Shown in pieces: positions 53,097 through 61,894 of a stretch of 64,000 bases of DNA. The position numbers were made by a program, and so were the translations under genes. The first letter of the stretch is position 1, and every line of letters begins with the position of its first letter. The DNA comes from Peteryoungia ipomoeae. GTDB taxonomy: Bacteria > Pseudomonadota > Alphaproteobacteria > Rhizobiales > Rhizobiaceae. The notes beneath the pieces were generated by a model. That model did no database searches. It saw only the letters and a program-made list of their open reading frames with translations, and was not told the origin of the DNA. The DNA lies in the NCBI RefSeq assembly GCF_004912165.1, contig NZ_STGV01000005.1, forward strand, positions 62,001-126,000. Direction: 5' to 3'.

Positions 53097-53915
53097 TTAG
53101 AGAGTCCAGACTTTTGGCACAGACGCACCCCCACGCAAGGCCGAAATGACGGGGATGAGGATTTTTCTCAAGGCAAAGCCGTCATCCGCTGTGATGCGCG
53201 CAACAAGCTTGCCATTCCAATGACTTACGCCGCCTAAATTTTCACCGATACGGTCACGGATTGGGCAGAGCAGCGCTTCGGCAAGCGGCCCTGTGTAGAA
53301 GACGGTGGCAAAGGCGACTCGGCCGGACAGGACGGATTTCGCCGCCGTAATGGCTGCGACATCGCCGGAAAGACGCAGGTCTTCGGCATGCAGCAGCCGT
53401 CCCTCGCGGCGAATGCGCCAGCGGTCGCCAACGAACCCCTGGCGCATCGCCTCGCCCATCGCCTTGCGGCCTAAGAGGATGGCCTCGACGGCGAGGAACT
53501 CCGCATCTGCGGCCAGGTCCACCTCAAGCCTTCGGGTGAGCGAGGCCCTGTCAAAGAGGATGCTTTCCTGCGGCAGCCAATGAAATTTGGCCCCGGCCCC
53601 CACATCGATTGTCGTGGTCACGGCACCCGTGCCGCTGGCTGCCTTGTAGATCTTCTCGCAAGCTTGCGTCGTTGCGGTCACGAATGAGCCGGGCCCGGCG
53701 CGAAAGCCCCAGTCGAAGGCATCGCCGCCGGTGATTCCGCCGGCGGTGTTGATCGTCACCGCCTCGAGTTCATTGGTGAAGCTTTGCGGAAGGCGGATCT
53801 TGGCCGCGCCTTCCTGGTAGAGCTCGGCGATGCGGGTGCGCCCGCCAAGCGACTTGGTTACAAGTCGCCCGATACCGCGGGCACGCTGCTGTCTGACGTG
53901 ATGGACTGGCTGCAC
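53097..53915 (-). CDS. ureD: urease accessory protein UreD
   Basis: 272 residues from GTG 53915, which has AGGGGAAA 3 bp upstream. Family features are [45 protein letters not shown] and [24 protein letters not shown]. UreD binds apo-urease and recruits UreF and UreG. The first 58 bp overlap the 3' end of the upstream esterase gene, so the two are probably coupled. The frame is open further upstream but unconserved. Confidence 0.93.
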   Translation of the reverse strand: MQPVHHVRQQRARGIGRLVTKSLGGRTRIAELYQEGAAKIRLPQSFTNELEAVTINTAGGITGGDAFDWGFRAGPGSFVTATTQACEKIYKAASGTGAVTTTIDVGAGAKFHWLPQESILFDRASLTRRLEVDLAADAEFLAVEAILLGRKAMGEAMRQGFVGDRWRIRREGRLLHAEDLRLSGDVAAITAAKSVLSGRVAFATVFYTGPLAEALLCPIRDRIGENLGGVSHWNGKLVARITADDGFALRKILIPVISALRGGASVPKVWTL

Positions 53916-54988
53916 GCTTTCCCCTGTCCGGGCTTTGCTCCCGGGGCATCGTTGTTTGCGGTTACGCAGGTCGAGGCGCTGGCCTTTTCGGCCATCAGCT
54001 CGCCACCCGAACCCTGGAAGAAATTCCACATGCGGTCCGTCGCATCAACCTCGCGAATGGCGGTTTCGTCCGTCGAGGCGAGACGGAACAGCACCGAGCG
54101 GGCCGGCCAGGCATGATCGGCGCTCGCAATCACATAGGAAACGACACTGGTGCCGGCACGGCAGCCGACATAGCTGGAGACATCGACCGCCTCCCCCGCC
54201 TCGGCGACGGGCCGACGGTCGCAGCCGTTCAGCTCCGCCCAGCGGGCAAGCGCGACGGCGCCGCCGTAGCGCCAGTAATCCTTGCCGCCGCCATCGAACG
54301 GGTTGACGTGATCCTTCTTGCCCGAGAAAGCGATGATCGAAACGGGCCTGGTCGGCTGGCAACTTTCGCGCTCAGGACGCCACACGCCATTTTCCTCGAT
54401 CGGCGTGCCCGCCCGGAGGCCCATGACGAAGCCGGCCGCGGCAAAATCGGCAAAGCCGTTGCAGATATATTGCGACAGCATGCGTCCGCCGCCAGAATAA
54501 CCCGAGGCGAAGACCTTGGTGTTGTCGACGCAGAAGCTTTCCTTGGCGAGCTTGACTGCGTCGCGGATGAAAGCGGCATCGTCGGCGCCGTCACGCTTGG
54601 TCACGCCCGGCACGTTCCAGGCAAAGGTGTTGGGCAGCTCGCCTTTCAGGCTGCCGGCAAGGGCCATGACGACGAAGCCTTCGCGCTCGGCCACCTCATC
54701 CCAGTGGCTGCGCTTCAGCTGCACATCGGGATTGCTGTTCGACCCATGGAAATCAAAGACCAGCGGCACTTTCTTCTTGCCGGTGTAGCTCGACGGAATG
54801 ACGTAGACGGCCTGGCGCTCCACCCCGCCGGACTGGAAGGTCAGGGCGTGCCGACCCGGCTCGATCGCAACGCCGCAGCCGGTCGCGGCTTGCGCGCCGG
54901 CGGTCGACAAGCCGAACAGAAAGATACCCGCGATCACACGAACGACGCCGCGTGCCCGCACGTGAGAAGAGACCGTGCTGGTTGTCAT
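53858..54988 (-). CDS. secreted PHB depolymerase / feruloyl esterase-like hydrolase
   Basis: 376 residues. The signal peptide is [21 protein letters not shown]. The alpha/beta-hydrolase has [14 protein letters not shown] (oxyanion region), the nucleophile motif [10 protein letters not shown] with Ser in GxSx[10 protein letters not shown] with an acid residue, and ASADHAWP with the catalytic His. It resembles LpqC-type esterases that release feruloyl or hydroxybutyrate groups. The C-terminal ~40 residues are low in complexity. It lies between urtE and ureD and overlaps ureD by 58 bp. ATG 54988 precedes the signal peptide. Confidence 0.85.
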   Translation of the reverse strand: MTTSTVSSHVRARGVVRVIAGIFLFGLSTAGAQAATGCGVAIEPGRHALTFQSGGVERQAVYVIPSSYTGKKKVPLVFDFHGSNSNPDVQLKRSHWDEVAEREGFVVMALAGSLKGELPNTFAWNVPGVTKRDGADDAAFIRDAVKLAKESFCVDNTKVFASGYSGGGRMLSQYICNGFADFAAAGFVMGLRAGTPIEENGVWRPERESCQPTRPVSIIAFSGKKDHVNPFDGGGKDYWRYGGAVALARWAELNGCDRRPVAEAGEAVDVSSYVGCRAGTSVVSYVIASADHAWPARSVLFRLASTDETAIREVDATDRMWNFFQGSGGELMAEKASASTCVTANNDAPGAKPGQGKACSQSITSDSSVPAVSGDL

Positions 54989-55088
54989 GGATGTGCCTTC
55001 GATTAGCAGATGCGCGAGCATTACCACGCCTGTCTCCAGCATCAACCCGTTAGCCTTAACAAATCAACAACGCAGCCTTGCGCTCAGA

Positions 55089-55784
55089 TCACACGGTAAG
55101 GTGGCGCCGCGCCTCCGGCGTATCCAGCGTCTCGGCAGCCCCCTCATGCACGATCTCGCCGCGATCCATGATGTAGACATGGTCGGCCAGCTCCCTGCAG
55201 AAATCCAGATACTGCTCGACCAGCAGGATCGCCATGCCGGTCGTATCGCGCAAGTAACGGATCGCCCGACCGATATCCTTGATGATCGACGGCTGGATGC
55301 CCTCGGTCGGCTCGTCGAGCACGAGGATCTTCGGCCGCGTCACCATGGCACGCCCGATTGCCAACTGCTGCTGCTGACCACCCGAGAGGTCCCCGCCGCG
55401 CCGCGACAGCATGGTGTCCAGCACCGGAAACAGGCTGAAAATATCGTCGGGAATGTAGCGATCCTTGCGATCAAGCGGCGCATAGCCTGTCTCGAGATTT
55501 TCCTTCACCGTCAAAAGCGGAAAGATCTCGCGGCCCTGCGGGACGTAACCCACTCCGGTCCGTGCCCGGTTGAACGGCGCCATGTCGTTGAGCTTCGTGC
55601 CATTGAAGGTGATCGTTCCGGCCGATACCGCATGCTGACCGGTAATGGCCCTCAGCAGCGACGACTTGCCGACGCCGTTTCGCCCGAGCACGCAGGTGAT
55701 CTTGCCCATTTCGGCATTGATGGAGACGCCACGCAATGCCTGGGCCGCGCCATAGTGGAGATTGATGGTGTCGACTGTCAGCAT
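55089..55784 (-). CDS. urtE: urea ABC transporter ATP-binding protein UrtE
   Basis: 231 residues of the LivF-like ATPase group. Walker A GRNGVGKSS (about 33-41), Q-loop YVPQGREIFP, signature LSGGQQQQLAIGRAM, Walker B ILVLDEPTEGIQP and H-region LLVEQYLDFC. GIQP is typical of UrtE. It is the last gene of urtABCDE and powers urea uptake with UrtD. Confidence 0.95.
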   Translation of the reverse strand: MLTVDTINLHYGAAQALRGVSINAEMGKITCVLGRNGVGKSSLLRAITGQHAVSAGTITFNGTKLNDMAPFNRARTGVGYVPQGREIFPLLTVKENLETGYAPLDRKDRYIPDDIFSLFPVLDTMLSRRGGDLSGGQQQQLAIGRAMVTRPKILVLDEPTEGIQPSIIKDIGRAIRYLRDTTGMAILLVEQYLDFCRELADHVYIMDRGEIVHEGAAETLDTPEARRHLTV

Positions 55785-55817
55785 TATGCGAGCTCCTCAC
55801 TATGTTGGCGCGAGGGG

Positions 55818-55981
55818 TTACCCCCCTCTGTCACTGCGTGACATCTCCCCCACAAGGGGGGAGAGTGGAGCCAGCCAGCCAGCCCCGCGATAATCTGAAC
55901 GCTTGCAGGGAGGCGAGCGAGCAGCGGCGTGCCGCTCTCCCCCCTTGTGGGGGAGATGCCCGGCAGGGCAGAGGGGGGTAT
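55818..55981. repeat. rhizobial palindromic repeat pair (type 2), inverted
   Basis: Left arm 55818-55868 and right arm 55936-55981 in opposite orientation, about 67 bp apart. The arms share TACCCCCCTCTG, a short G/C palindrome and ATCTCCCCCAC..GGGGGGAGAG with 36493-36632. It lies between urtD and urtE inside one operon. Confidence 0.88.
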
Positions 55982-56003
55982 CCCGAGAACTGCGCTCATC
56001 CGA

Positions 56004-56759
56004 TCACCGCCCCAGATAATTCTCAATGACCTTCTGGTCATTGGACACGAAATCGATCGAACCTTCCGCCAGCACCGAGCCTTCTGCAAGGCACGTCACC
56101 TTGACGCCGAGGTCGCGGATGAAGCCCATGTCGTGCTCGACCACAACGACCGCGCGGGTCTTGGCGATCTCCTTGAGCAGAATGGCTGTCTCGGCCGTCT
56201 CTGCGTCGGTCATGCCGGCCACCGGTTCATCGACGAGAAGAAGCTTCGGCTCCTGCGCCAGCAGCATGCCGATCTCCAGCCACTGCTTCTGACCGTGTGA
56301 GAGATTGGCCGCCAGATCGTCTTTTCGCCCCGTCAGGCGCACCGTCTCGAGGATTTCCTCGATGCGGGCCTTGTCGGCTGGGCTCAGGCTGTAGAACAGA
56401 GTGGCAAAGACGCCGCGGCGGCGGTTGAGCGCCAGTTCCAGATTGTCCCAGACGGTGTGGCTTTCGAACACCGTCGGCTTCTGGAACTTGCGACCGATGC
56501 CGAGCTGGGCAATTTCGGCTTCGTCGCGCTTGGTCAGGTCCACCTTGCCGCCGTCGAAATAGACCTCGCCGCTATCTGGCCGCGTCTTGCCGGTGATGAT
56601 GTCCATCATCGTCGTCTTGCCGGCGCCGTTCGGGCCGATGATCGCCCTGAGTTCGCCCGGCTCGACGATGAAGGACAGCGCGTTCAACGCCTTGAAGCCA
56701 TCGAAGGAAACGGAGACGCCACTCAGATAGAGAAGGCTGCTGGTTGTCTGGTCGCTCAT
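56004..56759 (-). CDS. urtD: urea ABC transporter ATP-binding protein UrtD
   Basis: 251 residues of the LivG-like group. Walker A GPNGAGKTT (about 44-52), FQKPTVFESHTVWDNLELAL, signature LSHGQKQWLEIGMLL (a variant with LSHGQ, usual for UrtD) and Walker B LLLVDEPVAGMTDAE. ATG 56759 opens MSDQTTSSLLYLSGVSVSFDG. It starts 4 bp after urtC. Confidence 0.95.
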   Translation of the reverse strand: MSDQTTSSLLYLSGVSVSFDGFKALNALSFIVEPGELRAIIGPNGAGKTTMMDIITGKTRPDSGEVYFDGGKVDLTKRDEAEIAQLGIGRKFQKPTVFESHTVWDNLELALNRRRGVFATLFYSLSPADKARIEEILETVRLTGRKDDLAANLSHGQKQWLEIGMLLAQEPKLLLVDEPVAGMTDAETAETAILLKEIAKTRAVVVVEHDMGFIRDLGVKVTCLAEGSVLAEGSIDFVSNDQKVIENYLGR

Positions 56760-56763
56760 GATC

Positions 56764-57933
56764 TCACTCCGCAGCCACCGGGGTTGCCTGGGGTTTGGTG
56801 TCATTGGCCGCCGCGTCTCGCTCCGCCGCCTGACGGAAGTCCTTGCGACGTGCCAGATAGGCCTGAACCGTACCGACAATGCCCTTGGGCATGAACAGCG
56901 TCACGCCGATAAACAGGCCACCCAGCGCAAACAGCCAGAGTTCAGGGAATGCGCCGGTGAAATAGCTTTTGCCGACATTGACGAGGATCGCGCCGATGAT
57001 CGGACCGATCAGCGTGCCGCGTCCGCCGACGGCCGTCCACACCACGACTTCGATGGAATTGGCTGGCGCGAATTCGCCCGGATTGATGATGCCGACCTGC
57101 GGCACGAACAATGCGCCGGCAATGCCCGCCATCATGGCCGAGACGGTGAACGTGAAGAGCTTGATATTCTCGACCCGGTAGCCGAGGAAGCGCACGCGGC
57201 TCTCCGCATCGCGCACGCCGACCAGCACCTTGCCGAACTTGGAACGGGTGATACCGGAGGCAAGCATGAGGCAGACAGCAAGGAAGATGGCCGAAAGCGC
57301 GAAGAGCACGGCCCGCGTCCCGTCCGCCTGAACGGAAAAGCCGAGGATTTCCTTGTAGTCGGTGAGGCCATTATTGCCGCCGAAGCCCATGTCGTTGCGG
57401 AAGAAGGCGAGCATCAGCGCATAGGTCATGGCCTGGGTGATGATCGACAGATAGACGCCGTTGACCCTTGAGCGAAAGGCGAACCAGCCGAAGACGAAGG
57501 CAAGCAGGCCGGGCACGATCAGCACCATCGCCATGGCGACGGGAAAGGAATCCATGCCATGCCAGAACCAGGGCAGCTCCTTCCAGTTCAGGAAGACCAT
57601 GAAATCGGGAAGAATGGGATCGCCATAAACGCCCCTGCTGCCGATCTGGCGCATCAGATACATGCCCATGGCATAGCCGCCGAGCGCGAAAAAGGCGCCA
57701 TGGCCAAGCGAGAGAATGCCGCAATAGCCCCAGACGAGATCCAGCGCCAGCGCCAGCAGCGCATAGCAGAGATACTTGCCGAACAGCGACATGACATAGG
57801 TCGGCACATGCAGCGGGCTGCCCGGCGGCATCAGGAGGTTGAGTGCGGGGACAAGCAGTGCGACGGCGCAGAGAATGCCGGCAACGATGAGGATCTTGCC
57901 TTCGAGTGCGCGCAGGATGAAGCCCGTAATCAT
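56764..57933 (-). CDS. urtC: urea ABC transporter permease UrtC
   Basis: 389 residues with about ten helices of the LivM type. YALLALALDLVWGYCGILSLGHGAFFALGGYAMGMYLM and the later GVRDAESRVRFLGYRVENIKLFTF are characteristic, as is the WTAVGGRGTLIGPIIGAILVN end region. It overlaps urtB by 4 bp. It forms the urea channel with UrtB. Confidence 0.95.
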   Translation of the reverse strand: MITGFILRALEGKILIVAGILCAVALLVPALNLLMPPGSPLHVPTYVMSLFGKYLCYALLALALDLVWGYCGILSLGHGAFFALGGYAMGMYLMRQIGSRGVYGDPILPDFMVFLNWKELPWFWHGMDSFPVAMAMVLIVPGLLAFVFGWFAFRSRVNGVYLSIITQAMTYALMLAFFRNDMGFGGNNGLTDYKEILGFSVQADGTRAVLFALSAIFLAVCLMLASGITRSKFGKVLVGVRDAESRVRFLGYRVENIKLFTFTVSAMMAGIAGALFVPQVGIINPGEFAPANSIEVVVWTAVGGRGTLIGPIIGAILVNVGKSYFTGAFPELWLFALGGLFIGVTLFMPKGIVGTVQAYLARRKDFRQAAERDAAANDTKPQATPVAAE

Positions 57934-59534
57934 GCTTCCACCGCCCTTCCCTTGAGCGCGAACAGGCCGCGCGGACGTTTCTGGATGAAGAGGATGATCA
58001 GCACGAGCACGAGGATCTTGCCGAGCACAGCCCCGACGGAGGGTTCGAGGAACTTGTTCAGGATGCCGAGCGAGAGCGCCCCGACCAGCGTGCCCCAGAG
58101 ATTGCCGACGCCGCCGAAGACCACGACCATGAATGAGTCGATGATATAGGCCTGGCCGAGGTTCGGAGAGACATTATCGATCTGGGAAAGCGCCACCCCG
58201 GCGATGCCGGCGATGCCGGAGCCGAGCGCGAAGGTGAAGGCATCGACCCAGGGGGTGCGGATGCCCATGGAAGATGCCATGCGCCGGTTCTGCGTCACGG
58301 CGCGCATCTGCAGGCCAAAGGCGGATTTCTTCATCAGCGCGAGAAGCGCGAAGAAGATGGAAATCGAAAACAGCACGATCCAGAGCCGGTTCCAGGTGAT
58401 CGTCATGCCGCCCAGCGCAAACGCGCCCGACATCCAGGACGGATTGCCGACCTCCTGGTTCGTCGGGCCGAAGAATGTCCGGATCGTCTGTTGCAGGATC
58501 AGCGAGATGCCCCAGGTCGCCAGCAGGGTCTCAAGCGGCCGTCCATAGAGAAAACGGATCACGCCACGCTCGATGATGAGGCCGATGGCGCCGGTCACGA
58601 GGAAGGCGACTGGCAGCGCAATCGCCAGCGACCAGTCGAAAAGTCCGGGATATTCGGTGCGAATGATCTGCTGCACGACAAAGGTGGAATAGGCACCGAT
58701 CATCACCATCTCGCCATGCGCCATGTTGATGATGCCCATGACGCCGAAAGTGATGGCAAGGCCGATGGCTGCCAGCAGCAAGACCGAGCCGAGCGAGACG
58801 CCGTACCAGACATTCTGCGCGCCGTCCCAGAGCAGCAACTGACCTTCCAGCCCGGCAATCGCCGCATCGAGTTCGGGCTTCAGGCTCTCGTCGATGGTCG
58901 AGGAGACCGACATCAGGATGCCGATCGCCTCCCGTCCGCCAAGCGAGGCAACGGTTTCGATGGCCGCGCGCTTGGCGTCGGCGGGTCGGTCCGAGGCAAG
59001 CACGGAAACGGCCCTCGCCTCCTCCATCCGCGCCTTCACCTGCGGATCGGTTTCCTTGGCCAGCGCGGCTTCCACAAGCTCCAGATTTTCAGCACTCGGC
59101 GATTGCAGCACCTGCTGTGCCGCCTGCATGCGCACCGCCTTGTCGGGGCTGAGCAGCGTCAAACCGCCAAGCGCTGAACGGATGGCCCGACGCAGATTGT
59201 TGTTGACCTTGATCTTGGTGAAGGCTGCCTTAGGCGCCTCGCCGATTGCAGCACCCGTCAGCGGATCGATGGCCACAAGATTGCTTCCTGCCGCCTTGGT
59301 GATGACCACCTGGCCATCTTCCTTGCGCATATAGAGATCGCCTTCGGCAAAAGCCTCCAGCGCCGGCACGATCTTCGGATCGCCGGTCGCAGCAATCTCG
59401 CCGATCAAGGCTTCCGCCTGCTTGAAATTGGCTTTCCCGAGCGCGTTGATGAGGCTGCCCGGATCGCTCTGCGCCATCGACGGCGCGGCGAAAGAAATGA
59501 AAAGGATAAGTAGTGAAATCAGACGCATAAGCAT
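57930..59534 (-). CDS. urtB: urea ABC transporter permease UrtB
   Basis: 534 residues. Unlike plain LivH permeases, it begins with a signal-like segment (LISLLILFISFAAPSMAQ) and about 200 residues of helical, HEAT-like sequence, as in proteobacterial UrtB. The LivH-like membrane part follows from LLAAIGLAITFGVMGIINMAHGEMVMIGAYSTFVV. It pairs with UrtC. An ATG two codons in is an alternative start. Confidence 0.95.
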   Translation of the reverse strand: MLMRLISLLILFISFAAPSMAQSDPGSLINALGKANFKQAEALIGEIAATGDPKIVPALEAFAEGDLYMRKEDGQVVITKAAGSNLVAIDPLTGAAIGEAPKAAFTKIKVNNNLRRAIRSALGGLTLLSPDKAVRMQAAQQVLQSPSAENLELVEAALAKETDPQVKARMEEARAVSVLASDRPADAKRAAIETVASLGGREAIGILMSVSSTIDESLKPELDAAIAGLEGQLLLWDGAQNVWYGVSLGSVLLLAAIGLAITFGVMGIINMAHGEMVMIGAYSTFVVQQIIRTEYPGLFDWSLAIALPVAFLVTGAIGLIIERGVIRFLYGRPLETLLATWGISLILQQTIRTFFGPTNQEVGNPSWMSGAFALGGMTITWNRLWIVLFSISIFFALLALMKKSAFGLQMRAVTQNRRMASSMGIRTPWVDAFTFALGSGIAGIAGVALSQIDNVSPNLGQAYIIDSFMVVVFGGVGNLWGTLVGALSLGILNKFLEPSVGAVLGKILVLVLIILFIQKRPRGLFALKGRAVEA

Positions 59535-59575
59535 TCTCTTGTCCCCCGGTTGGCGGGGCGGCGGAACTGCATAAG

Positions 59576-59770
59576 CCCCTCATCCGCCTGCCGGTACCTT
59601 CTCCCCGTGAACGGGGAGAAGGGAGCTGTGGCATGCCAAGCGAGCGTTACCCCCTCTGGCCTGCCGGCCATCTCCCCCACGAGGGGGGAGAAAAATCGCG
59701 GCACCCGCATCGATCCGCATAAAGCTCGGCGGAGCCGCCGGGTTAAAGCCCTCCCCCCTTGTGGGGAGGG
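59576..59770. repeat. mosaic of palindromic repeats (types 1 and 2 plus a third)
   Basis: A type 1 module at 59576-59624 (CCCCTCATCC ... CTTCTCCCCGTGAACGGGGAGAAG), a type 2 module at 59647-59693 (ATCTCCCCCACGAGGGGGGAG) and a third G/C palindrome at about 59750-59770 (CCCTCCCC..GGGGAGGG). It fills the urtA-urtB gap and could shape mRNA stability so that urtA is made in excess. Confidence 0.8.
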
Positions 59771-59803
59771 TTGGGAGGGGTCTTTGCCCCGGGCGTGGTG
59801 GGA

Positions 59804-61093
59804 TCAGCTGCCCTTGCCGCCGCACTTGCCGGTGGCGACGTTGAAGTTGCCGCACTCCATCGGCTTGCGCCAATCGGAGATCAGGTCCTTCGAATCCGGC
59901 AGGTAATCCGACCATTCGTCGCCGACGACAGCAGGCGTTTCCTGGACGATTTCGAACTGGCCGTCGGCCTGGATTTCGCCGATCAGCACCGGCTTGGTGA
60001 TGTGGTGGTTCGGCATCACGGTCGAGGTGCCGCCCGAGAGGTTCGGAACGGAGACGCCGATGATGCTATCAAGCACGGCGTCGGTCTCGGTCGTGCCGGC
60101 AGCCTCGACCGCCTTTACCCAGGCATTGAAGCCGATATAGGCGGCTTCCATCGGGTCGTTGGTGACGCGCTTGTCGTTCTTGGTGAAGGCGTGCCACTGC
60201 TCGATGAACTCGGCGTTCACAGGCGCATCGACGGACTGGAAGTAGTTCCAGGCTGCAAGATGGCCGACGAGCGGAGCGGTATCGAGACCGGCCAGCTCTT
60301 CCTCACCGACGGAGAAGGCGACGACCGGAATGTCTTCGGCCTTGATGCCCTGGTTGCCGAGTTCCTTGTAGAAGGGAACGTTGGCATCGCCATTGATGGT
60401 CGAGACGACGGCGGTCTTCTTGCCGGCCGAGCCGAACTTCTTGATGTCGGAGACGATGGTCTGCCAGTCGGAGTGACCGAAGGGCGTGTAGTTGATCATG
60501 ATGTCTTCTTCGGCAACGCCCTTCGACATCAGATAGGCTTTCAGGATCTTGTTGGTCGTCTGCGGGTAGACATAGTCGGTGCCCGCGAGAACCCAGCGTT
60601 CGACGCCTTCGTTGTCGGCCAGGTAATCGACGGCCGGAATGGCCTGCTGGTTCGGAGCGGCACCCGTGTAGAAGATGTTGCGCGAGGATTCCTCACCCTC
60701 ATACTGGACCGGATAGAACAGGATCGAGTTCAGCTCTTCGAAGACCGGAAGAACCGACTTGCGCGAGGACGAGGTCCAGCAACCGAAGACGGCGGCAACC
60801 TTGTCCTGCGAGATCAACTGGCGGGCCTTTTCGGCAAACAGCGGCCAGTCGGAGGCCGGGTCGACGACGACGGCTTCGAGCTTCTTGCCGAGCACGCCAC
60901 CCTTCTTGTTCTGCTCTTCGACGAGCATCAGCATGGCATCCTTGAGCGTCGTCTCGGAAATCGCCATGGTGCCGGACAGCGAATGCAGGACGCCGATCTT
61001 GATCGTGTCTTCCTGGGCGAGTGCGCCGTGGAAGGCCGTCGTCGACAGCATGGCGCCAAGCAGCGCGCCCGTCAGTTTCATCTTCATGGACAT
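59804..61093 (-). CDS. urtA: urea ABC transporter substrate-binding protein UrtA
   Basis: 429 residues with a signal peptide (MKLTGALLGAMLSTTAFHGALAQ). The mature part DTIKIGVLHSLSGTMAISETTLKDAMLMLVEEQNKKGGVLGKKLEAVVVDPASDWPLFAEKARQLI is diagnostic for UrtA rather than other Liv-type binding proteins. It captures urea in the periplasm. Its promoter lies in the 220-bp gap to the divergent heme oxygenase gene. Confidence 0.96.
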   Translation of the reverse strand: MSMKMKLTGALLGAMLSTTAFHGALAQEDTIKIGVLHSLSGTMAISETTLKDAMLMLVEEQNKKGGVLGKKLEAVVVDPASDWPLFAEKARQLISQDKVAAVFGCWTSSSRKSVLPVFEELNSILFYPVQYEGEESSRNIFYTGAAPNQQAIPAVDYLADNEGVERWVLAGTDYVYPQTTNKILKAYLMSKGVAEEDIMINYTPFGHSDWQTIVSDIKKFGSAGKKTAVVSTINGDANVPFYKELGNQGIKAEDIPVVAFSVGEEELAGLDTAPLVGHLAAWNYFQSVDAPVNAEFIEQWHAFTKNDKRVTNDPMEAAYIGFNAWVKAVEAAGTTETDAVLDSIIGVSVPNLSGGTSTVMPNHHITKPVLIGEIQADGQFEIVQETPAVVGDEWSDYLPDSKDLISDWRKPMECGNFNVATGKCGGKGS

Positions 61094-61187
61094 TCTCGTG
61101 ATCCCCTCTTCTTGTTCGCAACCGGTCGGTTAACGAAATCTCACCGTTGCTGAAGGGGACTATCGGATGCTGCGGCGCAAAACCGTA

Positions 61188-61203
61188 TACGTCGTTTGAC
61201 GTA
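61188..61203. promoter_or_regulatory. 6+6 palindrome between urtA and heme oxygenase gene
   Basis: TACGTC, GTTT, GACGTA: a perfect inverted repeat about 95 bp upstream of urtA and 110 bp upstream of the heme oxygenase start. AAACCGTAT occurs twice nearby (61180-61188 and about 61239-61247). It could be an operator. No factor is assigned. Confidence 0.4.
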
Positions 61204-61312
61204 GGTGCCGGGGCAAAGCACGCCTGTGGGCCGAGCGTAAACCGTATTTTGGCGAAGCGCTTGTGTTGATGTGGCTGTAGCTTATATGCTGAACTCAGAC
61301 ACAAGGACGACC

Positions 61313-61894
61313 ATGGACCTTCCGAGCCGCCGCCTACACTTGAAGAATGCCACCGATGCGGCGCACCGATCTCTCGATTCGATGATCGGCGACTTCGATG
61401 GTGTTGAGAGCTATCAACGCTATCTGCAGGGCATGGCGCGTTTCCGCCTTCCCGTCGACGCCTGGCTGGCAGCCAGGCCGATGCCGCAGGAACTCGATGA
61501 CTGGCGCCCGGCAATCTATGACGACGCCTTGCGCGCCGATCTCGATGATCTCGGCCTCAGGCATCCCGACTCGCTGTCTTCCTTCGCACCGCCGGAAGGA
61601 GATGGCCTGATCGGTCTCCTTTACGTGCTGGAGGGATCGACGCTCGGCGCCCGGATCCTGGCGAAGCGCGCCGAAAAACTCGGCTATCGCGACGACTGCG
61701 GGGCCCGACATCTTTTTTCGCAAGCGCGGAACCTATCGAACTGGTCTGCGTTCTCCGAACGTATGGAGAGAGTGTGCGCGTACGACCAGCAGGCTGCTGT
61801 GTCCTGGGCAAATGCCACTTTTGAATATGCCCGCCAAGCCTTTGAAAGTTCTTTAGATGCAGCCTGCCCAAACGGTCGATCTGACCAATTGTGA
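61313..61894 (+). CDS. bphO: biliverdin-producing heme oxygenase
   Basis: 193 residues. LHLKNATDAAHRSLDSMI gives the proximal His in the first helix, and LIGLLYVLEGSTLGARILAKR is the distal helix with the Gly-rich kink that is typical of bacterial heme oxygenases (HemO/BphO). It cuts heme to biliverdin, the chromophore of the phytochrome encoded downstream. ATG 61313 follows AAGGACGACC. Its 3' end overlaps the phytochrome gene by 38 bp, which suggests coupled translation. Confidence 0.92.
   Translation: MDLPSRRLHLKNATDAAHRSLDSMIGDFDGVESYQRYLQGMARFRLPVDAWLAARPMPQELDDWRPAIYDDALRADLDDLGLRHPDSLSSFAPPEGDGLIGLLYVLEGSTLGARILAKRAEKLGYRDDCGARHLFSQARNLSNWSAFSERMERVCAYDQQAAVSWANATFEYARQAFESSLDAACPNGRSDQL

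Noticed and set aside
61094..61312. Sigma-54 promoter for urtA
   Set aside because: I looked for GG-N10-GC on the minus strand near the urtA start and found no convincing match.
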